Positions 8,253-16,672 of a stretch of DNA of 64,000 nucleotides are shown here, piece after piece. Under the pieces are notes generated by a model, which was not told where the DNA came from, did not search any database, and was given only the letters and a program-made list of their open reading frames with translations. Position numbers and translations under genes: made by a program. The DNA comes from Flavobacterium sp. HSC-61S13 (GTDB lineage Bacteria; Bacteroidota; Bacteroidia; Flavobacteriales; Flavobacteriaceae), in the NCBI RefSeq assembly GCF_024171535.1, contig NZ_JALJZV010000020.1, forward strand, positions 1-64,000, in the 5' to 3' direction. Position 1 is the first letter of the stretch; each line of letters opens with the position of its first letter.

Positions 8253-9572
8253 TTAAAACAATCTATTTTGAAGCGATCGCAATACTTCTATTTTATTTTC
8301 TGTATGTACCAACAACGAAATATTGTGTTCGCTTCCTCCATAAGAGATCATACGTACAGGAATATGTTTTACGGCTTCGACAACTCGTGTGGCATGTCCA
8401 TGAGTAGCTGGACCGAAATCGCCAACCACACAAACAATACTCTGATTTTCATCGACCTCAACATCACCAAAGTCGGCAAGATCCGCAACTATACTTTCCA
8501 AATGAGTACTGTTGTCTATAGTTACAGATACCGCAACTTCGGAGGTCGTAATCATGTCAATCGGTGTTTTATAACGTTCAAAAACCTCAAAAACCCTTCT
8601 TAAAAACCCGTATGCCAATAACATTCGAGTCGAGTGAATTCGAATAGCAATAATGCCGTCTTTTGCTGCGATGGCAATAATCTTACCTTTATTTTCATCA
8701 CTATCGCTAATCAAGGTACCTTTTGCTTCTGGCAATAAGGTATCCAAAAGTCTAACAGGAACTTTATAGCGCTGCGCTGGAAAAACACTTTGTGGATGTA
8801 AAATTTTTGCTCCAAAATAGGCGAGCTCGGCGGCCTCTTCAAAACTTAAATTTTCAATAGGTGACGTATTGTTTACATATCGAGGATCGTTGTTGTGAAA
8901 ACCATCTATATCCGTCCAAATCTGAACTTCCTCTGCTCGTAAGGCTCCACCAATTAAGGATGCCGTATAATCGGATCCACCGCGACGCAAGTTGTCGATC
9001 TCACCGAAAGCATTGCGACAAATGAATCCCTGAGTAATAAATATTTCAGCAAATGGATGATTGTCGAGCAAATTACTTAAATCATGATGAATTCGATCCA
9101 TGATCGGTTCGTGTTCATCATCAACACGCATAAAGCTTAATGCAGGCAATAAAACCGATTGTACACCAATCTCTTTTAGATAAAATTGAAATAAAGTCGT
9201 TGAAAGCAACTCTCCTTGTGCCAAGATAATTCGCTCTTCTACCGTCGTAAATAACTCCTGAGCGAATCCCTTTAGCAAGTCAAAATGGTGATTGATCAAA
9301 TCCGCTCCATTTTGTAAGCCCTCAGGAGTAGAAAATAATTCCTCTATAAATACCACATAAGAGTCATACAAATTTGCAATCAACGTTAAAGCCTCCTCTT
9401 TTTCGCCCTTGTGATAGGCATCACTAATTGCGACTAGATGATTCGTCGTCCCAGCAACAGCAGATAAGACAACTATGGTTTTTTCTGCCTTTTGCAACTG
9501 AATAAGAGATAATAAACTTTTCATTCGCTCTGGATTTCCCACTGAGGTTCCTCCGAATTTTAATACTTTCAT
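8253..9572 (-). CDS. lysC: Aspartate kinase
   Basis: Aspartokinase phosphorylates L-aspartate and commits carbon to Lys, Thr, Met and Ile. The 439-residue protein begins MKVLKFGGTSVG, the family nucleotide-binding signature. LRRGGSDYTASLIGGAL near residue 195 and WTDIDGFHNNDPR near 220 are active-site motifs. The last 140 residues form two ACT-type domains, as in lysine-sensitive aspartokinases, so feedback inhibition is likely. The promoter, a leader peptide rich in aspartate-family residues and a terminator upstream indicate attenuation. It is co-transcribed with lysA. Confidence 0.95.
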   Translation of the reverse strand: MKVLKFGGTSVGNPERMKSLLSLIQLQKAEKTIVVLSAVAGTTNHLVAISDAYHKGEKEEALTLIANLYDSYVVFIEELFSTPEGLQNGADLINHHFDLLKGFAQELFTTVEERIILAQGELLSTTLFQFYLKEIGVQSVLLPALSFMRVDDEHEPIMDRIHHDLSNLLDNHPFAEIFITQGFICRNAFGEIDNLRRGGSDYTASLIGGALRAEEVQIWTDIDGFHNNDPRYVNNTSPIENLSFEEAAELAYFGAKILHPQSVFPAQRYKVPVRLLDTLLPEAKGTLISDSDENKGKIIAIAAKDGIIAIRIHSTRMLLAYGFLRRVFEVFERYKTPIDMITTSEVAVSVTIDNSTHLESIVADLADFGDVEVDENQSIVCVVGDFGPATHGHATRVVEAVKHIPVRMISYGGSEHNISLLVHTENKIEVLRSLQNRLF

Positions 9573-9608
9573 CGTTTTATTTTAGTTTTTCAATAGTTTT
9601 TAAACAAA

Positions 9609-9640
9609 AAAAAGGCCTGTCGTGAAGACAGGCCTTTTAT
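9609..9640 (-). terminator. Attenuator terminator upstream of lysC
   Basis: On the minus strand AAGGCCTGTC pairs with GACAGGCCTT around TTCAC and is followed by a run of T. It stands between the leader peptide and lysC, where it would stop transcription before the structural genes. Its loop and 3' arm contain TCACGAC, the exact complement of GTCGTGA at the leader-peptide stop codon, so an alternative antiterminator can form. Confidence 0.8.
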
Positions 9641-9675
9641 ATTTTTATGTTGGATTCAACAAATAAGAAAGCAGC

Positions 9676-9735
9676 TCACGACGTTCGACGTAAGTATTGC
9701 TTCTTTCCCTTTTTTATAATCCAAGTGTTCATCAT
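9676..9735 (-). CDS. Leader peptide of the lysC-lysA attenuator
   Basis: This small frame encodes MMNTWIIKKGKKQYLRRTS and stops at TGA. Eleven of its 19 residues (2 Met, 1 Asn, 2 Thr, 2 Ile, 4 Lys) are amino acids of the aspartate family, and the Lys codons cluster in the middle. It begins about a dozen bases downstream of the expected transcript start and is followed by a terminator. Stalling at Lys, Thr or Ile codons under starvation would be expected to favour the GTCGTGA/TCACGAC pairing over the terminator. The reading frame and hairpins are visible; the mechanism is inferred from classical amino-acid attenuators. Confidence 0.7.
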   Translation of the reverse strand: MMNTWIIKKGKKQYLRRTS

Positions 9736-9753
9736 GTTCTCTTTTTGATGTCG

Positions 9754-9783
9754 CAAATATATTTAATTATCTAATTAATACAA
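9754..9783 (-). promoter_or_regulatory. lysC-lysA promoter
   Basis: On the minus strand TTG and TATATTTG are separated by exactly 19 bases, the Bacteroidota consensus spacing for -33 and -7 boxes. Transcription should start near 9747, just ahead of the leader peptide. Confidence 0.75.
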
Positions 9784-10172
9784 CAAAACTCATAAAATAA
9801 TTATAAAATATATTTTTTTGCCCTTTTTTAAATCGCCTACCGAGCAGCAATCTCGATGACGACAAGGAGCAATTGATTACCTATAAAATCTACCATCTTT
9901 AGATCAGATCTTTTTAAGATTATATCTAACGTCTTACTTTTTTTACGCGTACACCATCACAGCCAACAGTAGCGACCTATACGAATTACAAAAAAACAAA
10001 AACACAACTCCTTGTTTTCAAACTCATTACAAGTCTTAAAAAATTATTAAAAAAAATTGTGTAGCTCTAAATATTTATGCCATATATTTGTTTTTATTTA
10101 GACTAAATATTTATAAGGTAATTTTTAAGAATTTCAAACATTTAATTCATGGGTTATTTACCCGCTTATATT
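9784..10172. other. Divergent intergenic region with iron-type operator
   Basis: Nearly 390 bases separate the lysC promoter from the DUF4198 operon. A TATATTTG -7 box at 10083-10090 points right; the nearest TTG lies 23 bases upstream, longer than consensus. A perfect 15-bp palindrome follows at 10095-10109. The rest (about 9800-10050) shows no gene or structure I can support. Confidence 0.55.
10095..10109. promoter_or_regulatory. Palindromic operator, DtxR/Fur-like
   Basis: TATTTAGACTAAATA is a perfect palindrome lying just after the -7 box, where a repressor would block transcription start. It shares the TTAG..CTAA arms with the operators before feoAB at 59.7 kb. An iron-responsive regulator of the DtxR or Fur type is the likely ligand, because both target operons concern iron. 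Confidence 0.55.
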
Positions 10173-10916
10173 ATGAAAAAACTCGCACTTCTATTTTTAT
10201 TATTGACCCCCATTACCCAAGCCTTTTCCCATTATCTCTGGATTGAAACAGAACAACATGGTAAGCTTAACCAGCTGCAGACTATTAAAGTTAAGTATGG
10301 TGAGTTTGCGTATGGCGAGACAGAGCAAGTGAATAATGAGGCTTTTTTAAAGGTAAAAAACTTTGAACTTTGGCTTATTAGCCCTGATGGGAGCAAGAAG
10401 GAGCTTAAAGTTCAAGCAAATGGCGATCATTATCAAGCTGCTTTCACACCAACTAAGATTGGAGATTACCTGATTTACCTTGACAATAAAGTAATGGATG
10501 TTGTCGATGGCTCTCAATATAATTTTGGCATTTATAAACCCCAATATCATGCTACAGCCAAAATCAGCATCGGAAATTCCAACGCCAAATCATTTCAAAC
10601 TAATGCCGATGGATTGGAGATTGTAGAACTAGATAAGAACGGTCAACAAATTACACTAAAGGTTTTATTTAAAAATAAACCGCTAAGCAAAAACAAAGTA
10701 GTATTCTTTTTTAAAGACGGCTGGAATAAGGAAGCTGAAACTAATGAATCCGGAGAAATAACCTTAACCCTACCCTGGTCCACATCCTACACTGTTGAAG
10801 TGACCTATATCGATAAAAGTCCTGGAGCATTTAATCAAGTTCCCTATGAATTTATTTGGAACTGTGCTACCTATTACATCAATCGCACACCAAACAATTT
10901 AACGGTTAGTCAGTAA
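10173..10916 (+). CDS. DUF4198-type periplasmic protein
   Basis: The 247-residue protein has a signal peptide (MKKLALLFLLLTPITQAFS) and begins after cleavage with HYLWIETE. This is the DUF4198 pattern, seen in NikM-like and other metal-uptake-linked periplasmic proteins. The mature part looks beta-rich, with two immunoglobulin-like halves. I choose ATG 10173 rather than 10149 because it gives a clean signal peptide. It heads an operon of three more membrane genes linked elsewhere to siderophore or haem uptake, and an iron-box-like palindrome lies upstream. The ligand is unknown. Confidence 0.7.
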   Translation: MKKLALLFLLLTPITQAFSHYLWIETEQHGKLNQLQTIKVKYGEFAYGETEQVNNEAFLKVKNFELWLISPDGSKKELKVQANGDHYQAAFTPTKIGDYLIYLDNKVMDVVDGSQYNFGIYKPQYHATAKISIGNSNAKSFQTNADGLEIVELDKNGQQITLKVLFKNKPLSKNKVVFFFKDGWNKEAETNESGEITLTLPWSTSYTVEVTYIDKSPGAFNQVPYEFIWNCATYYINRTPNNLTVSQ

Positions 10917-10932
10917 AACTATTTTAAACATT

Positions 10933-11268
10933 ATGTATACTCTTTCAGCGCTATGTTGTTTTTTAGGATTTTACAGTCTCTACAATACATCGAAAAAAGC
11001 CTCTTTACATCGAGATTACCAAATCGAAATTTGGTTGCAAAAAAATAAAAAAGCGACTCAATTAATTGCTCTCTTTTTTCTGATAGCTAGTCTATTAATC
11101 TTAATAGTGATCGATAGCTATCAGGCGGGTACTTTTAGCTTTATAGTATTGTTGACAGCAATCGCAAGTTTAGTGGTTATTTTCAGCCCTCTTAAAATTG
11201 TAAAGGGACCTCATCTGGTCTTTATGACCTCTATTTTAATCGTTTCCGAATTTTTAATTTTTAACTAA
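10933..11268 (+). CDS. DUF3325-like membrane protein
   Basis: This 111-residue protein has about three or four transmembrane helices and little else. Its size, the short N-terminal helix followed by a basic loop, and its position beside DUF3649 and PepSY genes match DUF3325, which clusters with TonB-dependent siderophore receptors. Its stop codon overlaps the start of the next gene (TAATG), so translation is probably coupled. Molecular function is unknown. Confidence 0.6.
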   Translation: MYTLSALCCFLGFYSLYNTSKKASLHRDYQIEIWLQKNKKATQLIALFFLIASLLILIVIDSYQAGTFSFIVLLTAIASLVVIFSPLKIVKGPHLVFMTSILIVSEFLIFN

Positions 11269-11552
11269 TGCCAGCCAACACCAAATATTTGTCTACTCCG
11301 TTGCAAAAATTTCTAAAACTCACCGCAGGTCTACTTGGCGGTTATTTAGTAACGGCCACTTTGCATCTTTTTCTAGGGCTGTGGGTAGATCGTCAAAATT
11401 TATTAATCACGATGGCCTTCAGTGGTTTTATCATTTGGGCATCTTTATTCGTCATTGCATTTTTGGCAAAAAACGGCTGGAAAATATGGGGTATTTACCT
11501 TTTAATTAGCCTGATTTTTTTCACCCCTTTTGCTTATAAAATTTTTTTTTAA
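11268..11552 (+). CDS. DUF3649-like iron-transport accessory protein
   Basis: This 94-residue protein has three predicted membrane helices, including LLGGYLVTATLHLFLGLW near residue 20 and a second hydrophobic pair near 45-90. Size, pattern and context fit DUF3649, a small membrane protein found with PepSY and DUF3325 genes in iron-uptake loci. It overlaps the preceding gene by one base and is followed 15 bases later by the PepSY gene. No catalytic residue is visible. Confidence 0.6.
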   Translation: MPANTKYLSTPLQKFLKLTAGLLGGYLVTATLHLFLGLWVDRQNLLITMAFSGFIIWASLFVIAFLAKNGWKIWGIYLLISLIFFTPFAYKIFF

Positions 11553-11567
11553 CCTTCATTCCCCCAC

Positions 11568-13169
11568 ATGAACAATAGAAATTATAATATTTTCTTCCAT
11601 ACACACACCATCAGCGGTATTTTCATAAGTGCTTTGTTGTACGTGATATTCTTTGCTGGATCTTTTTCATTTTTTAAAAGTGAAATCAACAATTGGGAAG
11701 CAAATACATTAGAAGTCAAAAATTCAACTCAGGACATCCGCTTTCAATCTATATTAGATTCCTTAAACCGGGAGCAAGATCTATTTTCGCGAGATATCAG
11801 TTTTTACTTGCCTGAAAAAAACAACAAAATTGGCGTTCAATTTGGTCCTAAAAAGGATACGATTTCAGCTGCTAATGCAGATCAGCAAAAGAAAGAAAAA
11901 AAGGGAAGACGCAGAGGCGACAGCACTTTTTTTATTTTGGATAACCAAACCAATAAAACCTCAACCTATATGGATTCCTACTCCTTGGGAGAGTTTTTAT
12001 ATCGTTTGCATTTCTTTGCTCAAATACCTTATCCTTACGGTTATCACTTAGCGGGATTTGTTTCTTTTATCTTTCTATTTGCTATTATCACTGGAGTACT
12101 ATTACATTGGAATAAAATTGTTTCTAATTTTTACATTTTTCGCCCCTGGTCAAAGCTTAAGACACTGTGGACAGATGCACATACCGCACTTGGAATCATA
12201 GGACTGCCCTATCAATTTATTTTTGCTGTTACTGGTGCTTATTTTATGATTAATATCGTGTTTACCGCTCCTGTGACCCAATTTTTATATGAAGGTAATC
12301 GCGACGCAATGTTTGCCGATATGGGTTATACCGACCCCAAAGCCTATCCATTTGAAAATACTCCCTTAGGGAATGAATTTAACATCGTAACTTTTTTAGA
12401 AAAGACAGAGGCAAACTGGAGCAACTCCAAAGTAACTCGCGTATCTCTTCAGAATTACGGTGATCAAAGTATGACAGTAACCGTTGAAGGTCAAGTAAAT
12501 AATTCAACTAAATTAACCGGCAATGGCAAGGTTGTTTACCAAGTAAACACCGGCAAAATTCTTGAAGAAAAGAAGCCAATGGACGATGCGACTTATAGCG
12601 ATGTTGTCAAAAGTTTATTGTATAAACTTCATTTCGGAAATTACGGCGGTTATGCTTTAAAAATCATGTACTTTTTAGTCGGAATAGCCAGTTGTTTTGT
12701 CATCATTTCAGGTGTAATGATTTGGTTGATTGCACGAGATCGCAAAAACATACCCGTTAAGAAACGCATTTTTAATGAATGGTTGGTCAATATTTATCTT
12801 GCAGTATGTTTGAGTATGTATCCGATGACTGCCTTAATTTTTATAGCAGTAAAAGTTTACCATCCGGCGGGGCAAGATTTTATTTATCGCTTTTACTTTA
12901 TAGGTTGGTTGCTGCTTTCTCTCTATTTAATTGTCAGAAAAAATAATTATATCACCACACGCGATACCTTACTGCTCGGAAGTGTGTTCGGTTTTTTGGT
13001 TCCGATTGCCAATGGAATAATGACCGACAATTGGTTATGGATTAGTTATATCAAAGGCTATAACGATTTGTTATTTATAGATTTACTTTGGCTGGTTATA
13101 TCCGTTATAACCTTTATAAGCTGGTTACTTATGGTACGAAAACACAAAACCAAGTCCCTGATTAAATAA
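11568..13169 (+). CDS. PepSY-associated transmembrane protein
   Basis: The 533-residue protein has the PepSY-TM layout: an N-terminal helix (residues 12-33), a periplasmic domain, HLAGFVSFIFLFAIITGVLLHW near 160, HTALGIIGLPYQFIFAVTG near 205, a second PepSY-like domain, and HFGNYGGYALKIMYFLVG near 355. Conserved His residues in the helices could bind haem, as proposed for PiuB-type proteins. Three or four further helices fill the C terminus. A basic stretch lies near residues 108-117. It is probably involved in reducing or handling iron taken up as chelates. It ends the operon at a strong terminator. Confidence 0.8.
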   Translation: MNNRNYNIFFHTHTISGIFISALLYVIFFAGSFSFFKSEINNWEANTLEVKNSTQDIRFQSILDSLNREQDLFSRDISFYLPEKNNKIGVQFGPKKDTISAANADQQKKEKKGRRRGDSTFFILDNQTNKTSTYMDSYSLGEFLYRLHFFAQIPYPYGYHLAGFVSFIFLFAIITGVLLHWNKIVSNFYIFRPWSKLKTLWTDAHTALGIIGLPYQFIFAVTGAYFMINIVFTAPVTQFLYEGNRDAMFADMGYTDPKAYPFENTPLGNEFNIVTFLEKTEANWSNSKVTRVSLQNYGDQSMTVTVEGQVNNSTKLTGNGKVVYQVNTGKILEEKKPMDDATYSDVVKSLLYKLHFGNYGGYALKIMYFLVGIASCFVIISGVMIWLIARDRKNIPVKKRIFNEWLVNIYLAVCLSMYPMTALIFIAVKVYHPAGQDFIYRFYFIGWLLLSLYLIVRKNNYITTRDTLLLGSVFGFLVPIANGIMTDNWLWISYIKGYNDLLFIDLLWLVISVITFISWLLMVRKHKTKSLIK

Positions 13170-13181
13170 GATTGTAAAAAC

Positions 13182-13216
13182 AAAAAAGAGGCACTCAAAG
13201 GAGTACCTCTTTTTTG
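13182..13216 (+). terminator. Terminator of the DUF4198-PepSY operon
   Basis: AAAAGAGG-CACT and AGT-CCTCTTTTTT form a hairpin with A and T tails just after the PepSY stop codon. It may also serve the convergent dehydrogenase gene. Confidence 0.85.
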
Positions 13217-13275
13217 TTTTTACATTAATCGTTCAGCGATCAAACACCCTAAAAATGTTTGAGATTGAACAAGGA

Positions 13276-14175
13276 TTATTTTTTATAGAAATCCGGATCC
13301 ATATAGGCAGGATTTGGGTATTTATAGAAACCTTGTCCTTCCGCAACACCTAATCTGCCTGTATCAATAAAGTTTTCCTTGATATAGGCAACCACTTTTT
13401 CATCCCAAGGATCCTTAGTTTGTTCTGCCTTGATTTTATTGATGTTGTAAACCGTATTGAGTCCAACCGTATCAAATATAGCTCCAGGTCCAACTGTGGC
13501 TCCAGTACCAATGACCCAAGCTTTGTCTATACTTTCGATATCTGCAACTTCTTTTACAAGTAAATCCATTGCGGCATCGAGTAGCGGAACAAGCAGGGAA
13601 TTCAACAGATAACCCGACTGTTCTTTATGGAGTTCTAAAGTTACCATACCAATGCTCTTCGCAAAGGAAACTACCTCTTTAAAGACTTCTGGATCGGTAC
13701 CTGGATGTCCCATAATTTCGGCCGTATTGTGTTTCCAAATTTCATTAGCGAAGTGCAGTGCTAAAAACTTTTTAGGCCTACCCGTTGCTGTCGCAAATGA
13801 ACTGGGCAACAAGGTAGAAGTATTGGTAGCAAATATTGTTTTCTCAGGAGCAACAGCTTTTAATTGCTTGTAAAACTCCTTTTTTATTTCAGGATCTTCT
13901 GGTACGGATTCAATTACTAAATCAACATCTTCTACGGCATTTTCCAAATCGGTAAAAAAGACAATTCGATTGTAGGCAAGATCTACTTCTTGCTGTGTCG
14001 CATTCAAATCCTGTTTGTAATTATCTTTTAATTTAGTCAATCGTTCCTTTGCATAAGCAATTGATTTCTGATTGATATCATAAATATGAACGGTATATCC
14101 ATGAAACGCAATTTGATATGCGATTTGTGACCCCAATACACCGCTTCCAGCGGCTAGAATTTTCTTAAAAACCAT
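13276..14175 (-). CDS. 3-hydroxyacyl-CoA dehydrogenase (copy 2)
   Basis: This 299-residue enzyme is a paralogue of the gene at 4827. It has the same GSGVLG Rossmann motif at residue 11, SVPEDP near 90, HFANEIWKHNTAEIMGHPGTDP near 141 and a matching C-terminal helical domain ending in YPNPAYMDPDF. The two proteins share most of their motifs over the full length. It appears monocistronic. Different expression or chain-length preference could explain retention of both copies, but nothing in the sequence distinguishes them. Confidence 0.85.
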   Translation of the reverse strand: MVFKKILAAGSGVLGSQIAYQIAFHGYTVHIYDINQKSIAYAKERLTKLKDNYKQDLNATQQEVDLAYNRIVFFTDLENAVEDVDLVIESVPEDPEIKKEFYKQLKAVAPEKTIFATNTSTLLPSSFATATGRPKKFLALHFANEIWKHNTAEIMGHPGTDPEVFKEVVSFAKSIGMVTLELHKEQSGYLLNSLLVPLLDAAMDLLVKEVADIESIDKAWVIGTGATVGPGAIFDTVGLNTVYNINKIKAEQTKDPWDEKVVAYIKENFIDTGRLGVAEGQGFYKYPNPAYMDPDFYKK

Positions 14176-14300
14176 ATATTAGACTATTAATAATTAACGT
14201 ACTTAGTGTAGCTTAACTCCAATAATAAGCGCTTTTATCAATATACGAATACAAATCAACTAAAACAAATAATTAACTGTTATTTAGGTATTTACAAATA

Positions 14301-14329
14301 AAAAAAGCCTTATTAAATAAGGCTTTTTT
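14301..14329 (-). terminator. Terminator after the NlpE-like gene
   Basis: AAAAAAGCCTTATT pairs with AATAAGGCTTTTTT around a tiny loop. It lies 18 bases beyond the leftward lipoprotein gene. Confidence 0.85.
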
Positions 14330-14346
14330 ACGTTTAGTATATAAAA

Positions 14347-14805
14347 TTATTTTCTTAAAATGTAGTGCTCAGCTAAAGCTCCTTCAATCTTATTACCATC
14401 TAAGTCCAGTTGAGTCAAGGTATTTTCGCCTACAAAATATTTCATATGAGGTTCACCATTTTTCACTGCGTTTTCTAATGTCAATGTGTTGACAGCGATA
14501 GACCATTTCCCATTTTCTACAAATTCGTTATTGCCTTTCTTATCGGTCTGATACAAACTAGTCAATTTGTAAGTATTGTCTTCATTCAGTTCTATTGTAG
14601 TCTGAATACCTTCACAATCTGCGCAAGGAAGTACACCTTTATAAACACCTGCAATATCCAACGAATTTTCAGCATTATGACCGTCGCTAATTGGCGCTTC
14701 AGTCGTGGTATTCGTTTCTAAATTTTCTGAGTCTTTTTTAGTAGAATTACACGAAACTACCAAAAAAGAGAAAGCCACTAAACCGGTAAAAATTATTTTT
14801 TTCAT
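14347..14805 (-). CDS. NlpE-like copper-resistance lipoprotein
   Basis: The 152-residue lipoprotein starts MKKIIFTGLVAFSFLVVSC, with Cys at the lipobox. After a Thr/Ser/Glu linker, residues 52-140 follow the NlpE N-terminal domain: GVYKGVLPCADCEGI with the CxxC pair, then antiparallel strands and WSIAVNTLTLE. In E. coli NlpE senses surface contact and copper through Cpx; here only a copper or envelope-stress role can be suggested. ATG 14805 is preferred to 14868 because it starts the signal peptide. It follows the siderophore-interacting gene by about 90 bases. Confidence 0.75.
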   Translation of the reverse strand: MKKIIFTGLVAFSFLVVSCNSTKKDSENLETNTTTEAPISDGHNAENSLDIAGVYKGVLPCADCEGIQTTIELNEDNTYKLTSLYQTDKKGNNEFVENGKWSIAVNTLTLENAVKNGEPHMKYFVGENTLTQLDLDGNKIEGALAEHYILRK

Positions 14806-14896
14806 AGCAATTATTTTTATTAATATATAGTAGCAAAAACAATGCCTAACATCAAAATTCCACTCCAATCAAAATATTACTGCCGACAAAATCGAC

Positions 14897-15718
14897 TTAA
14901 ATTTCTTCGCGTTCTGCCCGGCGATCTGGTTCTGAACTGGTTTCCGACTTCCCATATTTCCAATAGGAATACGCATGAAGCTCATCCGATGTCCACTGCA
15001 ACTCTTTTCTCAATAACGAACGAATTTGTTTTACCGAACTAAACTCCGATGCGATATAAGCAAACTTGGAGTCCTCTTGTAAATCACGTACTAACTTCTC
15101 CGCTTCTACAGCCAATTGACTGTTTTGACCCGGTGTCGGATTAATAAGCCATTTTATTTGGACTTGAGACAACGTACTTATATCTTGTATATCTGCTTTG
15201 GTTTCCACCTCTATAAGGGCGAATCCTCGTGCCGTTGCAGGCAAATCTTCTAGGATTGCACCTAATACGGGAATAGCTGTTGCGTCACCCGCTAACAAGT
15301 ACCAAGCTGCTTGTTTATATAACTCATGCGGCTCTTTTCTCATAACCACTCCCAGTTCAGAGCCTAGAGGAGCATGAATAGCCCAAGCAGAAGCGGGTCC
15401 ATCATCACCATGAGCAACAAAATCAATGTAAATTTCATTCTTTTCTAAATCAATCCCACGATGTGTATATGTTCTACGATGCGGCGTCAATGCTGCAGGC
15501 ATAGGCTTCCACTCCATCTTATCCGGATCCAATTCCGGTAGATAAACCTTAGTTGTACCTTCAGGTGCTACGAATATTTTATTGTTAACACCAATCGTAG
15601 AATCTTTGTAATCACTAACAAAATCGTTTTCTAAGGTAATTCGAATGTAATTTGGTGTAATGTAAGTTCTATCTTTTAGATAAAAAACCCGAGGTGTTAA
15701 ATCTGTTTTCTTTGCCAT
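14897..15718 (-). CDS. Siderophore-interacting flavoprotein (ViuB-like)
   Basis: The 273-residue protein matches siderophore-interacting ferric reductases. The FAD motif RRTYTHR lies near residue 80, DFVAHGDDGPASAWA near 100-115, the NADPH-side LLAGDATAIPVLGAIL near 142, and the C-terminal AYSYWKYGK near 250. Such enzymes reduce Fe(III)-siderophore complexes to release iron in the cytoplasm. It fits the iron-uptake operon just upstream in the window. The last 15 residues are highly charged. Confidence 0.85.
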   Translation of the reverse strand: MAKKTDLTPRVFYLKDRTYITPNYIRITLENDFVSDYKDSTIGVNNKIFVAPEGTTKVYLPELDPDKMEWKPMPAALTPHRRTYTHRGIDLEKNEIYIDFVAHGDDGPASAWAIHAPLGSELGVVMRKEPHELYKQAAWYLLAGDATAIPVLGAILEDLPATARGFALIEVETKADIQDISTLSQVQIKWLINPTPGQNSQLAVEAEKLVRDLQEDSKFAYIASEFSSVKQIRSLLRKELQWTSDELHAYSYWKYGKSETSSEPDRRAEREEI

Positions 15719-16059
15719 AAAGTATGTTTGCCTTTACATAGGAAATAGCAACAACTATTCCCTAACATTAAAACCCAAATATAACTAATTAAAGTTATTT
15801 AGAATCGATAAAAATAAGCTTTAATAATTTTTAACATATTCCATTAAAAACGTCTCAACTCCGTTTTACAATAAATTTTACTCCATTTATTTCAATACAT
15901 AAGATTCGCTAGCTGCAACCGATTTTATACCTGCTAATAAAACGTCAAACGGATACGGCTCCAATAAAACGCTTACCAAGGTGCTATTGGGGTGTTTTTT
16001 AGAAGAAAAACCTTCCAAGCTCGTAGATTAATTCCTATTTTTGCAAAAACAAAACGACG
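15719..16059. other. Divergent intergenic region, siderophore gene / udk
   Basis: About 340 bases lie between two divergent genes. A TATATTTG box on the minus strand near 15775-15785 could serve the siderophore-interacting gene, and TATTTTTG near 16036 could serve udk. Neither has a clear TTG 19 bases upstream. No palindrome like those at 10.1 and 59.7 kb is present, and I see no gene. Confidence 0.45.
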
Positions 16060-16668
16060 ATGTTAATTATAGGAATTGCAGGAGGAACAGGGAGTGGAAA
16101 AACAACCGTAGTCCATCAGATAATGAATGAGTTACCTGGAGCAGAAGTGGGCATTATTTCACAAGACTCATATTATAAAGCGACAGATAATTTGAATTTT
16201 GATGAACGTGCTTTAATTAATTTTGATCACCCCAGATCGATTGATTTCAATCTCTTGACCGAACATTTAAAAGAGTTAAAGGCTGGGAATAGCATAAACC
16301 AACCCGTTTATTCGTTTGTCAAACACAACAGAACGGATGACTATATTCTTACACATCCGAGAAAGGTTATGATTGTTGAAGGAATTCTTATATTAGCTAA
16401 TCCGGAATTAAGAGATATCTTTGATATCAAGATTTTTGTACATACCGATTCAGACGAACGCTTGATCCGTCGATTAAAACGAGATATTGCTGATCGAGGT
16501 CGAGATATGGAAGAAGTCTTAAACCGTTATCAAACAACGCTAAAGCCTATGCACGAGCAGTTCATCGAACCCTCTAAGGCCTTTGCAGATATCATTATTC
16601 CCTACGATACTTACAATACTGTTGCCATTGATATGGTTAGAACTGTGATCAACCAAAAAATATCCTAA
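16060..16668 (+). CDS. udk: Uridine kinase
   Basis: Udk phosphorylates uridine and cytidine in pyrimidine salvage. The 202-residue protein has the Walker A GGTGSGKTT at residues 8-16, QDSYYK near 36, NFDHPRSIDF near 55, the VEGILIL segment near 107, and RRLKRDIADRGR near 138, all family signatures. Full length and intact. It starts a run of four same-strand genes with short gaps, followed 4 bases later by an FtsB-like gene. Confidence 0.95.
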   Translation: MLIIGIAGGTGSGKTTVVHQIMNELPGAEVGIISQDSYYKATDNLNFDERALINFDHPRSIDFNLLTEHLKELKAGNSINQPVYSFVKHNRTDDYILTHPRKVMIVEGILILANPELRDIFDIKIFVHTDSDERLIRRLKRDIADRGRDMEEVLNRYQTTLKPMHEQFIEPSKAFADIIIPYDTYNTVAIDMVRTVINQKIS

Positions 16669-16672
16669 CATT

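Noticed and set aside
8217..8603. Plus-strand 128-residue ORF in lysC
   Set aside because: It is antisense to conserved ACT-domain sequence of lysC and has no recognisable features.
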